From NCBI GenBank assembly GCA_021604705.1, contig BQJM01000015.1:1-38469 (forward strand): a stretch of DNA of 38,469 bases, read 5' to 3'. The translations under genes were made by a program, and so were the position numbers. The stretch's first letter is position 1; the number at the start of each line of letters is the position of its first letter. The DNA comes from a marine bacterium B5-7. GTDB taxonomy: Bacteria > Pseudomonadota > Gammaproteobacteria > BQJM01. Shown in pieces: positions 27,365 through 38,219 of this stretch. Below the pieces are notes generated by a model. The model searched no databases and was not told the DNA's origin. It saw only the letters and a list, made by a program, of their open reading frames with translations.

Positions 27365-27482
27365 AGGAGACCCCGGGTCAAGCCCGGGGTGACGGCACAT
27401 CCTGTCATCCCGCACTTGATGCGGGATCTCCATCTATGACTACAGCACCATCAGGAGACCCCGGGTCAAGCCAGGGGTGACA
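27365..27482. repeat. R1 repeats upstream of lpoA
   Basis: Three R1 halves lie here: GGAGACCCCGGGTCAAGCCC, an inverted GTCATCCCGCACTTGATGCG, and another GGAGACCCCGGGTCAAGCC. They end 13 bases before the lpoA start and lie in its 5' leader. Confidence 0.9.
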
Positions 27483-27495
27483 GCAGGATACGCAG

Positions 27496-29141
27496 ATGAA
27501 ACCATGGATTGCACTGAGTTGCTCAGCATTACTACTACTCGCTTGTAGTAAGAAAAAGCCCGTACCAACCCCAGATGGCCTTGTTACGCCGGATACCGTC
27601 GTCGTCACACCTGCGCCCACTCTCGCGCAAGATACCAGCATGGAATTACAGTTAGCGCAGTCTGCGCTTGATAACGAGCGCCCGGGTGAAGTGCGTCATA
27701 TCATCGCCAACTTAGACACGCAACAATTTTCACAAGCACAACAAATTACGGCGGCAGAACTTTCCGCACAAGCTTACATTAGACTTCGCAACGTCCACGC
27801 CAGCCTGCAACAACGCATGCTATTACAAACATTACTGAAAGACACAACAGAACAACAAGACAATGCGCGCACGATTTGGCAGACGCTGTCCAATCAATCG
27901 CTCGCTGCTTTACAAACAATGCAGAAACAATCAGGCGATACCAGCCTGCAGGCATGGGTTGAATTAAATATCGCTGTGCGCACACATCGACAACAAGCGT
28001 ATCAACTGCTCACTGCACTAAAAACCTGGCAGCAACAATACCCAAAACATCCAGCCAATCAATTGCTCGCCAAAAATTTAGAACTCCCCTGGCAAACACC
28101 TCATCATATTGCGCTATTGCTACCCGTGACTGGCCCCTTAAAACAAGCCGGACAAGCCATACGCGATGGTTTCTTATCGCAAACTTATCAGCTGCCAGCG
28201 GATCAACGTCCGACCATTGATGTATTAGACACGCACGACAACAACATCAGCGCGTTGTATCAACAAGCAGTCACTCAGAATGCACAATTTGTCATTGGGC
28301 CATTACAAAAATCAGCCTTACATGACTTACTCCAACAAGATGATTTCCCTGTGCCTGTGCTTGCACTTAATGACAGCACAGATGGACTCCCCACTAACGT
28401 ATATGGTTTAGCACTCTCTCCCACGCAAGAGGCACAACAACTTACCGATAAACTGCGACAAAAAGGCATTCAGCGTGTCGTGGTCATCTACCCACAAGGT
28501 GATTGGGGCGATCGTGTAGGCGGTACGATTTTAAATGCTTGGCAACAAGATGGCGAGAAGGTCATTGCCGCATGGCAATTTAAACCACACGCTAATTTTA
28601 ATGCGATGACGGCGCACTTACTATTAGTTGATGCATCGCAAAAGAGACACGCGAAACTCAAAAAACAGTTACACTTAAAAAATCTAGGCTTTGTCCCGCG
28701 CCGTAGACAAGACATTCAAGCGATTGCGATGATTGCCTCGCCGAAAGTTGCACGACAGATTCTTCCCTACCTAAGATATTACTATGCGAAAGATATTCCC
28801 GTCTATGCGACTTCCTATGCATATAGCGGTCGTCAACATGCCGGTGAATTACGCGATTTAAACGGCTTGCATTTTTGTGATATCCCCTGGATGGTCACAA
28901 AACGTTACGCGAAAGATCGCCAGCAATTACAATCCATTTGGCCCTCCGTCTACGACAATTTTCCGCGCCTATTTGCGCTGGGCGAAGATGCCTATCATTT
29001 AACGGTCGGTGATGGTCTATTACAACTACGATTAATGCCTGAACTCGGCATTGCTGCTGCGACCGGTCGACTCACACTGACTGATCAAAGCATTCACCGT
29101 ACACTGACTTGGGCACGTGTCCGTCGCGGAGAAATACACGC

Positions 29142-29145
<4 letters not shown>
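27496..29145 (+). CDS. lpoA: Penicillin-binding protein activator LpoA
   Basis: LpoA is an outer-membrane lipoprotein that activates PBP1A from the periplasm. AGGA lies 7 bases before the ATG. The 549-residue product has a lipoprotein signal (LLLLAC, lipidated C17), a TPR-like helical N-domain at about 45-190 and a periplasmic-binding-protein-like C-domain from about 195 (HIALLLPVTGPLKQAGQAIRDGFL). Its stop overlaps the yraN start (ATGA). The order lpoA-yraN-diaA-dolP is the same as E. coli yraM-yraN-diaA-yraP, which supports all four calls. Confidence 0.93.
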
Positions 29146-30749
<1,604 letters not shown>

Positions 30750-30769
30750 ACCGTTTGAACAAAAAGATA

Positions 30770-31348
30770 ATGCGACATTTATTGATTCTCCTTTTTGCTC
30801 TGCCCTTCTGTTTAAGTGGCTGTGTGTCTGCCGCATGGAGCGGCACTAAGCTTGCCTACGATCACTACAACCTCAATCAACAAATCACAGACTATCAAGT
30901 TGTTCACAGCGCTTATAATTATATGAGTCAAGATCCCTTGCTACAAAAAGACAGCAACATCAACGTATCGACATTAAACAATGTATTATTGCTAACTGGG
31001 CAAGTAAGTTCGAAAGAAGCGAAACAACATGCCAGCACAATCACCCGCCGTATTCCGCATGTACGCTATGTCGTCAACGATCTAGCCGTTGAACAACCCG
31101 TTTCTCCTGCGCAACAAATGCGTGACAGCATGATCACAACGAAAATCAAGACGCACTTATTTGCCAAAGGTAATATCGATCACAGCAGCATAAAAATTGT
31201 CACAGAAGATAATGTGGTCTATCTCATGGGCATTGTTCGCCCCAAAGAAGGCGATATCATTGCGCACTTGGCCGCAAAAACAAACGGCGTAAAAAAAGTC
31301 GTCAAGTTATTTGAATACATCGGCATCAAACGTCCGGTGGCAAGATGA
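30770..31348 (+). CDS. Second BON-domain lipoprotein
   Basis: This is a paralogue of the preceding gene with the same layout: lipoprotein signal (LPFCLSGC, C18) and two BON domains at about 47-112 (NNVLLLTGQVSSKEAKQHA) and 119-187 (DNVVYLMGIVRPKEGD; GVKKVVKLFEYI). The ATG at 30770 gives 192 residues; a TTG at 30755 is an alternative but has no Shine-Dalgarno. The closing strand (RVVKIIEYMK versus KVVKLFEYIG) is shared by both, which supports tandem duplication. Its stop overlaps the start of the next gene. Confidence 0.88.
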   Translation: MRHLLILLFALPFCLSGCVSAAWSGTKLAYDHYNLNQQITDYQVVHSAYNYMSQDPLLQKDSNINVSTLNNVLLLTGQVSSKEAKQHASTITRRIPHVRYVVNDLAVEQPVSPAQQMRDSMITTKIKTHLFAKGNIDHSSIKIVTEDNVVYLMGIVRPKEGDIIAHLAAKTNGVKKVVKLFEYIGIKRPVAR

Positions 31349-32703
31349 TAGAAACACTCGAGAAGGCCCTCTGCGACTCGCAGCTACTCACCTCGCCTGA
31401 AGATTGCATCGCTTACGATAGTGACACCAGCAGCTTTAAACAGCGCCCTCAAGCGGTGGTATTAGCTGGTTCGCATGATGATGTCGTGCGTACCGTACAA
31501 TTTTGTCGTACACATCACATCCCGCTCACTGCACGCGGTTATGGTACCGGCACACCGGGTGGCGCTGTGCCCGCACGCGATGGCATCGTCATCGCCTTTG
31601 ATCGCATGCATGACATTCTCGACTATGCACCAAGCGATCGTTACATCACCGTACAACCCGGCTGCTTGAACCAAGCCGTGCAAGATCATGTGAAGCCCAA
31701 TCATTTACGCTGGGCCCCCGATCCGGGCAGTGCCGACAAAAGCAGTGTCGGTGGTAACCTCGCTTATAATGCTGCTGGCCCTTGTGCAGTAAAATATGGT
31801 GCCTGCCGTGAAAATGTTTTACGCTTGAAAGCCGTGACTGGCACCGGTGACACCATAGAGACCGGCAGTTTTACCACAAAACATGCCGTCGGTTATGATT
31901 TAACGCGCTTACTGATTGGCAGCGAAGGTACTTTAGCCTTAATCACTGAAGCGACCTTAAAACTCATCCCCCTGCCAGCTGAAAAACGCAGCGTACGCTT
32001 GGAATATGCCGACATCCATCATGCTGCTGCAGCCATCGAAGCACTTTTAAATCTATCCAATGCGCCTTGCGCGCTAGAATTCATGGATGAAAAAACCCTA
32101 GGTTTGTTACGAGAATACAGCGATGTAAGCGTTGCAGCCGATGTTAAGGCCATGCTATTAGTCTCTGTGGAAGATGAGAAACATCGCTTAGATGAAGCAT
32201 TAAATGCCGTAAACAAAGCAGCGAATAATACGGGTCTATTACGCACACAAATTTCTGCTTCAGAAAAAGATGAAAAAAACTTATGGCAAGCACGTCGCGC
32301 ACTCAGCCCTTGCCTACCCAATGTGGCCCCGAAAAAAATCAATGAAGATGTGGTTGTGCCCGTTTCAAAAATACCTGCCTTAGTGGCAGGCATAGAACAA
32401 TTAGCCGAAAAATTTCAATTAATCATTATTAGCTTTGGGCATGCGGGCAATGGCAACCTCCATGTCAACTTGATGGTACATCCTGATGATGCAGATGAAA
32501 TGACCCGTGCGACGCAGTGTTTAGATGCATTATTTGATCTGGTTTTATCCTTAAAAGGCAGCTTATCCGGCGAACATGGCGTAGGCTTAGCAAAACGACC
32601 TTTTATTTCGCGCGAGATTGATCCGGTGACCTTAAGCCTAATGCACCAAATCAAACGTGTATTTGATCCGGATCATATTTTGAATCCTGGTAAAGCGATT
32701 TAA
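31345..32703 (+). CDS. FAD-linked oxidase of the GlcD / D-lactate dehydrogenase family
   Basis: This oxidises a 2-hydroxyacid such as glycolate or D-lactate using FAD. The 452-residue product has an N-terminal FAD-binding domain (ARGYGTGTPGGAVPARDGIVI; DPGSADKSSVGGNLAYNAAGP; IGSEGTLALITEATLKLIP) and a C-terminal cap domain with FGHAGNGNLHVN and SLSGEHGVGLAKRPF. The exact substrate cannot be read. GlcE and GlcF partners are not in the window, which favours a stand-alone dehydrogenase. The ATG overlaps the stop of the second BON lipoprotein, so it is coupled to envelope genes. Confidence 0.92.
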   Translation: MIETLEKALCDSQLLTSPEDCIAYDSDTSSFKQRPQAVVLAGSHDDVVRTVQFCRTHHIPLTARGYGTGTPGGAVPARDGIVIAFDRMHDILDYAPSDRYITVQPGCLNQAVQDHVKPNHLRWAPDPGSADKSSVGGNLAYNAAGPCAVKYGACRENVLRLKAVTGTGDTIETGSFTTKHAVGYDLTRLLIGSEGTLALITEATLKLIPLPAEKRSVRLEYADIHHAAAAIEALLNLSNAPCALEFMDEKTLGLLREYSDVSVAADVKAMLLVSVEDEKHRLDEALNAVNKAANNTGLLRTQISASEKDEKNLWQARRALSPCLPNVAPKKINEDVVVPVSKIPALVAGIEQLAEKFQLIIISFGHAGNGNLHVNLMVHPDDADEMTRATQCLDALFDLVLSLKGSLSGEHGVGLAKRPFISREIDPVTLSLMHQIKRVFDPDHILNPGKAI

Positions 32704-32735
32704 CCAAGCATCTATACTCACGCCTTCCACAGTGC

Positions 32736-35700
32736 TTATACCGCAACATTACTCGGCAAGGATGCGCTAGAGGCACTGGCAGGAACAGTGTCGGGGATCT
32801 GATTTTCTTGCAAACAGGACGCCCGCACCAAGTCCTCTAAACATCCATCCATTTTCATATACTCCAAAACGGGTAACTCATTAAGCTGTATCGCCACGGA
32901 TGTGTCGTCCAGCGCAGCCTTCAAACGCCTCAGTAGTAACAGCTGCGCGCCAATTGATAAATCCACCTCAACCATAGAAGATGACCGCGATAAAGATGGT
33001 GTAGAGGCTTCATCTTTCTTTTCCAAATAGCTTATCAAGACATCCAAAGTCTTTTGTGCATATACCTTAGTCTTAGCATATTCAGACTTAGTACTGCTTA
33101 ACACCGCCTTCAGTGGCCAGCATTGATAATCACCATACACACACTCTTCGCCAGTCAAATTTGACCAAATTTCATCAACTTCTTTTTGGCTTCCATTGCA
33201 TAAGTCGGCTTGTCTTTTTTTAAGCAACCATGGCACTTGGGCTATGATCAGCAAACGATGTTCCATGGCTAGGTTGAGCAAATTCGTTAATCCCATCGCT
33301 TGGATATCGTCAAAATCATTAGGCCCTAAGACCTCACTCCGCATTGAAAGTGCCTCCGTCAAGCGTTCAAAGCATCCTTTCCAGCTAGTACCGGTACGCG
33401 AAGAGGATACGGGATGCATTTTTTCTTCACGCTGAAAACAGGCATCTAAGGTTTTTAAAAGCACCAAACGAAAAGTAGCAACAGGAATATCTGTGGGCAC
33501 TCTTTTTGCAAGACAAACAAAGGGATATTCCTTCTTATTATTCTTTGCTAAAAATCTCGCATCAGCCATATCTGCACAGCAAAGAAGAATGTCTTCATTG
33601 GTTGCCCATGTCATTTGATGGAAAATATAAGCGTGCTCACCTAATACCGGGGAAACTTTATTGAATAATTGCTGTAACGCTCGCGACTTATCTAGCAGAC
33701 ACTCTCTAGGCTCTCGACCCGATTTGTCTTGCTGAAAAAGGTTCGCACCAAAACGCAGCAATAAATGCACGACATCCAAGTGCCCGTGCTGTGCTGCAAA
33801 ATGGATTGGAGCCAAACCAAGTGGCTCTTGCCCCTGATTCAACTTAATCAGCTTAGGGTTTTCTAGAAATAATCTGACCATGCTCCAATGACCATCCTGA
33901 ATCGCCGCAATAAATGCTTCTTGCGCATAGGATGTAGCGATATTGGCATCCAATAAGACTCTGACCACACCCACATGACCCAAAGCAACCGCCGTTGTTA
34001 ATAAATTCTCAGGGTACTCTCTATTCTCCTGAAAGTTCTCAGCGCTTGCATGTTGTAACAAAGCTTTGACGACCGCTGGATGACCACAATGTACCGCCAG
34101 CTCGATGGCTGTGAATATTTTCTTATCTGCCTTGCTTGATTCAGCCACAGAAACACAATATTTTTCTTGGGAACTTGCCCCGGCATCCAACAAAAACGCA
34201 ATGGATTTTTCTAATCCTTTTTCAGAAGCAAAACCTAACATATCCGTTATTTTATTTTGGCGATTAGCACTAACATCCTCTGAATCCCCCTTGAAAGTAC
34301 TATCTAACAATGCTGTTAACGCGTCATTATCCGCCGAGAATAACATGGCCCACTCAAGAATATCGAAACCGGGCTCTAGCCAAGCAACATCATTCCCGTC
34401 TTTTTCTGCCTCATCCTGCACCTGTTTTTTCTTTTGTGGATCCACAGGGGGAAGATCGCCCTGCTGATCAGCTGGACCGATAATATCCTTATAAATCATA
34501 TCAAGAATACCAGCATGCATTTTTCTTCTTAAGTACGCCAACCAGATTTCATGAGGATCTTGATCTTCATTTAAATTTCCTACCGGCTGAAATAAAAGCA
34601 CGAGCATATCTTCTGAGGCTAACAAATCCTCCTTCTCCTTGACAGCTGTTTCAATAAGCTGTCGAAACGCTTCTGTATGCTCGTCAGCGCTTAGACCTTC
34701 TGGATTTTTAAAGACCTGAATACACTTTTCAGAAAAGCTTAGTGCTAATACCGCCTTCACTTGTTCCAACTTTCTCGCAATACGTTGTGCCCTCTCCTCT
34801 TTGTGCCTTTCTAATAAAGCTAACACCGCATCCTTCTTGTCCTGAGGTAGATCACCTGCTATTTCATGCACGGTTTTCCTCTCGCCATTCCTCAAGTCAG
34901 GATTGGCATCACGTCTTAACAACGCTTCTAGTGCTTTTAAGTTGCCAGCCATCACTGCAATCATCATTGCGGTAATACCTTCACGACTTTGCACATCCAG
35001 ATTGCGAATTTTTCCTAGCAAGTACTGCATAGATTGATCAACATTGTCATATCGAACAGCGAAACGTAATAATCGCTCGGGTGTAAACCGCGTACCGAGG
35101 TATGTTTCAAGTATCTCACCCGCTTGATCGGTCAATACAGCAAAGTGCCGCAATGCATATAAATATTCTCCAAATCGTACACTCCGATCAATATTTGCAT
35201 CCTGAAATAATCGCGTGACAAGCCCAAATAAATTATTTTTGAGGAGTTGAATCGGTGATAAGCGCACTATATCGAAGATGTTTCGGCTCTGCTTATTATT
35301 TTTCAATAGTGCTTGTATCTTTTTTGTGGCAGAAAACTGCATTTTTTCAAGTCGCTTCAACGCAAAATCAAACGCAGGAAGACAAGAGATCTTGGCAAAA
35401 AGGTCTAGTATCTCAATGAGTTCATCTAGCGTGTATTCTCGATCATGCTTGGCACCTTTCTCTTTTAGCGCAGTAGTCAGATGAGTATGCGTTAATCCAG
35501 TATATTCAAGCCCAGGATATTCAAGTAAGTGATCGAAAATAAAATCATTGAGTCCAGGAGAAGTTCCAGCAGAAATCAGCCCCTCTTGGTTAAAGGCTGC
35601 TAGTACCCTATCCACTTTTTGTCCCAGCTGTACGGCAAAATAAGGCTCACTCATACCATCTTCTGTTTGCACATTTAATTCTGATTTGCAAATAACACGA

Positions 35701-35936
35701 ACGTAATGTTCAAAAATAATCGTCTGCATATGAATACGTGTTGTTTCATCGCCTATCGCATTAACAGTGGAAATCAATGTCTCACCTTGAGCATCCTTAA
35801 GATTTAAGCAAGCAAGTTTTTCAATCTCGCGGTGCTGCAAGTTTAACGCTTGAATCGAGTCAGTGACTGTTTTTATCTGACCGTCCTTTATTGCTTTTTT
35901 GAGGGAATGAAGATCTTCGGGGTAGCTACCTGCCAT
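32736..35936 (-). CDS. Large ankyrin-repeat protein
   Basis: The ATG at 35936 has AGGAG 7 bases upstream and gives 1066 residues; the opening to 36077 overlaps the divergent gene. There is no signal peptide or membrane span. Ankyrin repeats are visible at about 318-385 (GITAMMIAVMAGNLKALEALLRRDANPDLRN) and about 600-745, with FTAIELAVHCGHPAVVKALLQHA, LLTTAVALGHVGVVRVLLDANI and APIHFAAQHGHLDVVHLLLRFGANLFQQD. The rest is helical and unrecognised; the tail is Ser/Ala-rich (PASASSASLPSNVAV). Ankyrin proteins of this size in intracellular gammaproteobacteria are often effectors that bind host proteins. That role is inferred here, and no PmrA-like box was seen upstream. Confidence 0.88.
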   Translation of the reverse strand: MAGSYPEDLHSLKKAIKDGQIKTVTDSIQALNLQHREIEKLACLNLKDAQGETLISTVNAIGDETTRIHMQTIIFEHYVRVICKSELNVQTEDGMSEPYFAVQLGQKVDRVLAAFNQEGLISAGTSPGLNDFIFDHLLEYPGLEYTGLTHTHLTTALKEKGAKHDREYTLDELIEILDLFAKISCLPAFDFALKRLEKMQFSATKKIQALLKNNKQSRNIFDIVRLSPIQLLKNNLFGLVTRLFQDANIDRSVRFGEYLYALRHFAVLTDQAGEILETYLGTRFTPERLLRFAVRYDNVDQSMQYLLGKIRNLDVQSREGITAMMIAVMAGNLKALEALLRRDANPDLRNGERKTVHEIAGDLPQDKKDAVLALLERHKEERAQRIARKLEQVKAVLALSFSEKCIQVFKNPEGLSADEHTEAFRQLIETAVKEKEDLLASEDMLVLLFQPVGNLNEDQDPHEIWLAYLRRKMHAGILDMIYKDIIGPADQQGDLPPVDPQKKKQVQDEAEKDGNDVAWLEPGFDILEWAMLFSADNDALTALLDSTFKGDSEDVSANRQNKITDMLGFASEKGLEKSIAFLLDAGASSQEKYCVSVAESSKADKKIFTAIELAVHCGHPAVVKALLQHASAENFQENREYPENLLTTAVALGHVGVVRVLLDANIATSYAQEAFIAAIQDGHWSMVRLFLENPKLIKLNQGQEPLGLAPIHFAAQHGHLDVVHLLLRFGANLFQQDKSGREPRECLLDKSRALQQLFNKVSPVLGEHAYIFHQMTWATNEDILLCCADMADARFLAKNNKKEYPFVCLAKRVPTDIPVATFRLVLLKTLDACFQREEKMHPVSSSRTGTSWKGCFERLTEALSMRSEVLGPNDFDDIQAMGLTNLLNLAMEHRLLIIAQVPWLLKKRQADLCNGSQKEVDEIWSNLTGEECVYGDYQCWPLKAVLSSTKSEYAKTKVYAQKTLDVLISYLEKKDEASTPSLSRSSSMVEVDLSIGAQLLLLRRLKAALDDTSVAIQLNELPVLEYMKMDGCLEDLVRASCLQENQIPDTVPASASSASLPSNVAV

Positions 35937-36059
35937 GGTTATTCTCCTAGTTATTGAACGGCTTATCTTACCATAAGGAGTATTTGTCTCTCTCCTGAAA
36001 TGCTTGATTTGAAGACTAAATATGCCTATGATGTAGAACAAATATACACTGAGGCTCGC

Positions 36060-37379
36060 ATGGATCCGCTTTCTCAATTTCTCTCAGGCTTTGGCCAATA
36101 CCCCAAGCACAAAAGTAAACTAGTACGCCCTACTTACGCGAGTCAAATACAATTACCTGATGCGCAATCGATCTTGCCGCGGGGTTATGGCAAGAGTTAT
36201 GGCGATGCTGCCATCAATGCAGATGGCGTAACACTACTCACTGAATGCCTAAATCGTTTTATTACTTTTGATGACGTGCAAGGTCTATTAACACTAGAGG
36301 CGGGTTGCACGCTGCATGATGTTTTGCAATTTGCTTTACCACGAGGCTGGATATTACCCGTGATGCCAGGCACTGCCCATGTCAGCGTTGGTGGATGTAT
36401 TGCTAATGATGTGCACGGAAAAAATCATCATCATGCTGGCGCTTTTTCCGCATGCGTTTTATCTTTTGAACTGCTCACAGCAAACAATGACGTGATCACT
36501 TGCTCCCGCGAGCAACATACCGATTTATTTTGGGCAACAATTGCTGGACTTGGCTTAACCGGCATTATTTTACGGGCCACATTACAATTAGAATCTTGCC
36601 CTTCTGCTTATGTCAGCTCACAACACCTTCCCACCCAGGATTTACAAACAACATTAGCGGCTCTACAAAATTCCGCCTTGGATGACCATTACAGCATTGC
36701 CTGGATCGATGCCTTGGCTACTGGCAGCTCTTTAGGACGCGGGGTTTATATGCGGGGCCACATGGCCGACAGTGAAAAAGACCTTCCTCGGGCTCACTCA
36801 TCGCGACATTTGCCCAGCATTTTTCCAAACTTCTGTTTAAACAAACCCTTAGGCCAACTATTTAATGCGATTTATCGCGAAGCCAATGGTAAAAAAACGC
36901 GACCCTTTACACAAAGCTATCAGCAATTTTTCTTCCCCTTAGATGCAATTGATAACTGGCCGGTGCTATACGGAAAATGCGGCATGCAACAATATCAATT
37001 TGTTGTGCCAGAAGATGGTGCGGAATCAGCAATACGTGATGCACTCACACTGCTACAGAAAAATAACATCCCTGTTTATCTCGCGACATTAAAACGCTTA
37101 GGCAACAGTAATCAATCCCCGCTGTCATTCCCCATGCCGGGTTATACGCTAGCCTTAGATGTATCGATGAAGCATCCCAACATATTAGATTGCTTTAATC
37201 AGCTGGATGCAATCGTCATGCAACATCATGGTCGCGTTTATCTAGCGAAAGATGCGCGTTTACCTCAGACTGCTTTTAAAACGATGTATCCTCAATGGGA
37301 AACTTGGCTTGATCTTAAAAAACAATGGGATCCAGCCATGAAATTTCGTTCCACCTTATTTTCTCGCATTATGGAGTAA
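36060..37379 (+). CDS. DprE1-like FAD-dependent oxidoreductase
   Basis: DprE1 oxidises the 2'-OH of decaprenylphosphoryl-ribose to a keto intermediate. The ATG at 36060 has GAGG upstream and gives 439 residues; an ATG at 36000 is an alternative. The FAD domain shows LPRGYGKSYGDAAIN, PVMPGTAHVSVGGCIANDVHGKNHHHAGAF and IAGLGLTGIILRATL, characteristic of this family. The next gene starts 3 bases on and is a DprE2-like reductase, so the two probably carry out a two-step epimerisation of a polyprenyl-phosphate sugar. The true substrate here is unknown, because mycobacterial arabinan is not expected. Confidence 0.88.
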   Translation: MDPLSQFLSGFGQYPKHKSKLVRPTYASQIQLPDAQSILPRGYGKSYGDAAINADGVTLLTECLNRFITFDDVQGLLTLEAGCTLHDVLQFALPRGWILPVMPGTAHVSVGGCIANDVHGKNHHHAGAFSACVLSFELLTANNDVITCSREQHTDLFWATIAGLGLTGIILRATLQLESCPSAYVSSQHLPTQDLQTTLAALQNSALDDHYSIAWIDALATGSSLGRGVYMRGHMADSEKDLPRAHSSRHLPSIFPNFCLNKPLGQLFNAIYREANGKKTRPFTQSYQQFFFPLDAIDNWPVLYGKCGMQQYQFVVPEDGAESAIRDALTLLQKNNIPVYLATLKRLGNSNQSPLSFPMPGYTLALDVSMKHPNILDCFNQLDAIVMQHHGRVYLAKDARLPQTAFKTMYPQWETWLDLKKQWDPAMKFRSTLFSRIME

Positions 37380-37382
37380 CAT

Positions 37383-38129
37383 ATGCAGCTTCCTTTAAAT
37401 CAACCTGTCTTGATTGTTGGTGCTACCTCTGCGATTGCTAAAGCTATCGCACAGCAACTGGCTGAACGCGGACAGAATCTACTACTAGCAGCTCGCAATA
37501 CAGCGTCATTAGAGCAAGAAGCGCAAGATCTACGTTTACGTTTTAACATAACCGTTAAAACCTATGCTTTTGACGCCGATCAGTTGGATACGCATGATGA
37601 TTTTTCAGCATCGGTTATTGCAGAAAAACCTGCAGGGCTTATTGTTGCATTTGGCGACACCATGGACCTTGATATGACGGAAGGCAGCACAGAAAAAACA
37701 TTACAAAATATTTATCGTAATTACGCGGGTGTTGTGACGATTACCGATCGTTTGTCTGAATTCTTCCGCGCGAGAAAAAGTGGTTTTATTGCAGGAATTT
37801 CGTCGATTTCTGGTGATCGTGGACGTAAGAAAAACTATCATTACGGCGCCGCTAAAGCGGGCATGAGTGTCTACTTAGATGGACTACGCAATGCGTGTTT
37901 TAACGATAAAGTACACGTGCTCACCATCAAACCTGGTTTTGTGGATACGCCAATGACGTTTGGAAAAGTCGATAGCCCACTCACCGCCAAACCCGCCTAC
38001 GTTGCAAAAACGATTATCCGTGCCATTGAAAAAGAAAAGAATACGCTTTACACGCCATGGTTTTGGCGCTGGATCATGTTGGTGATTAAGTGTATTCCTG
38101 AAGTGCTATTTAAGCGCATGAGCCTTTAA
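37383..38129 (+). CDS. DprE2-like short-chain dehydrogenase
   Basis: This is the NAD(P)H-dependent partner that would reduce the keto product of the preceding enzyme. The 248-residue Rossmann protein has GATSAIAKAIAQQLAERG near the N-terminus, a catalytic serine in ISSISGDRGR, and the YxxxK pair Y154/K158 in YHYGAAKAG, then IKPGFVDTPMT. A C-terminal hydrophobic amphipathic segment (WFWRWIMLVIKCIPEVLF) suggests membrane association, as expected for a lipid-linked substrate. It is likely co-transcribed with the upstream gene. Confidence 0.88.
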   Translation: MQLPLNQPVLIVGATSAIAKAIAQQLAERGQNLLLAARNTASLEQEAQDLRLRFNITVKTYAFDADQLDTHDDFSASVIAEKPAGLIVAFGDTMDLDMTEGSTEKTLQNIYRNYAGVVTITDRLSEFFRARKSGFIAGISSISGDRGRKKNYHYGAAKAGMSVYLDGLRNACFNDKVHVLTIKPGFVDTPMTFGKVDSPLTAKPAYVAKTIIRAIEKEKNTLYTPWFWRWIMLVIKCIPEVLFKRMSL

Positions 38130-38160
38130 ATCCTGGACCTCCTGATAGCAATATAGCAAT

Positions 38161-38219
38161 AGACGGAGATCCCGCGTCAAGCGCGGGATGACAGGAGAAA
38201 CTGTCATTCCGGCCTTGAG
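38161..38219. repeat. R1 repeat interrupted by the insertion sequence
   Basis: A full half (GACGGAGATCCCGCGTCAAG, then CGCGGGATGACAG) is followed by the start of an inverted half, CTGTCATTCCGGCCTTGAG. This stops at 38219, exactly where the insertion sequence begins. Elsewhere (14577 on) the same sequence continues with GTTGTCATCCCGCGC. Confidence 0.85.
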
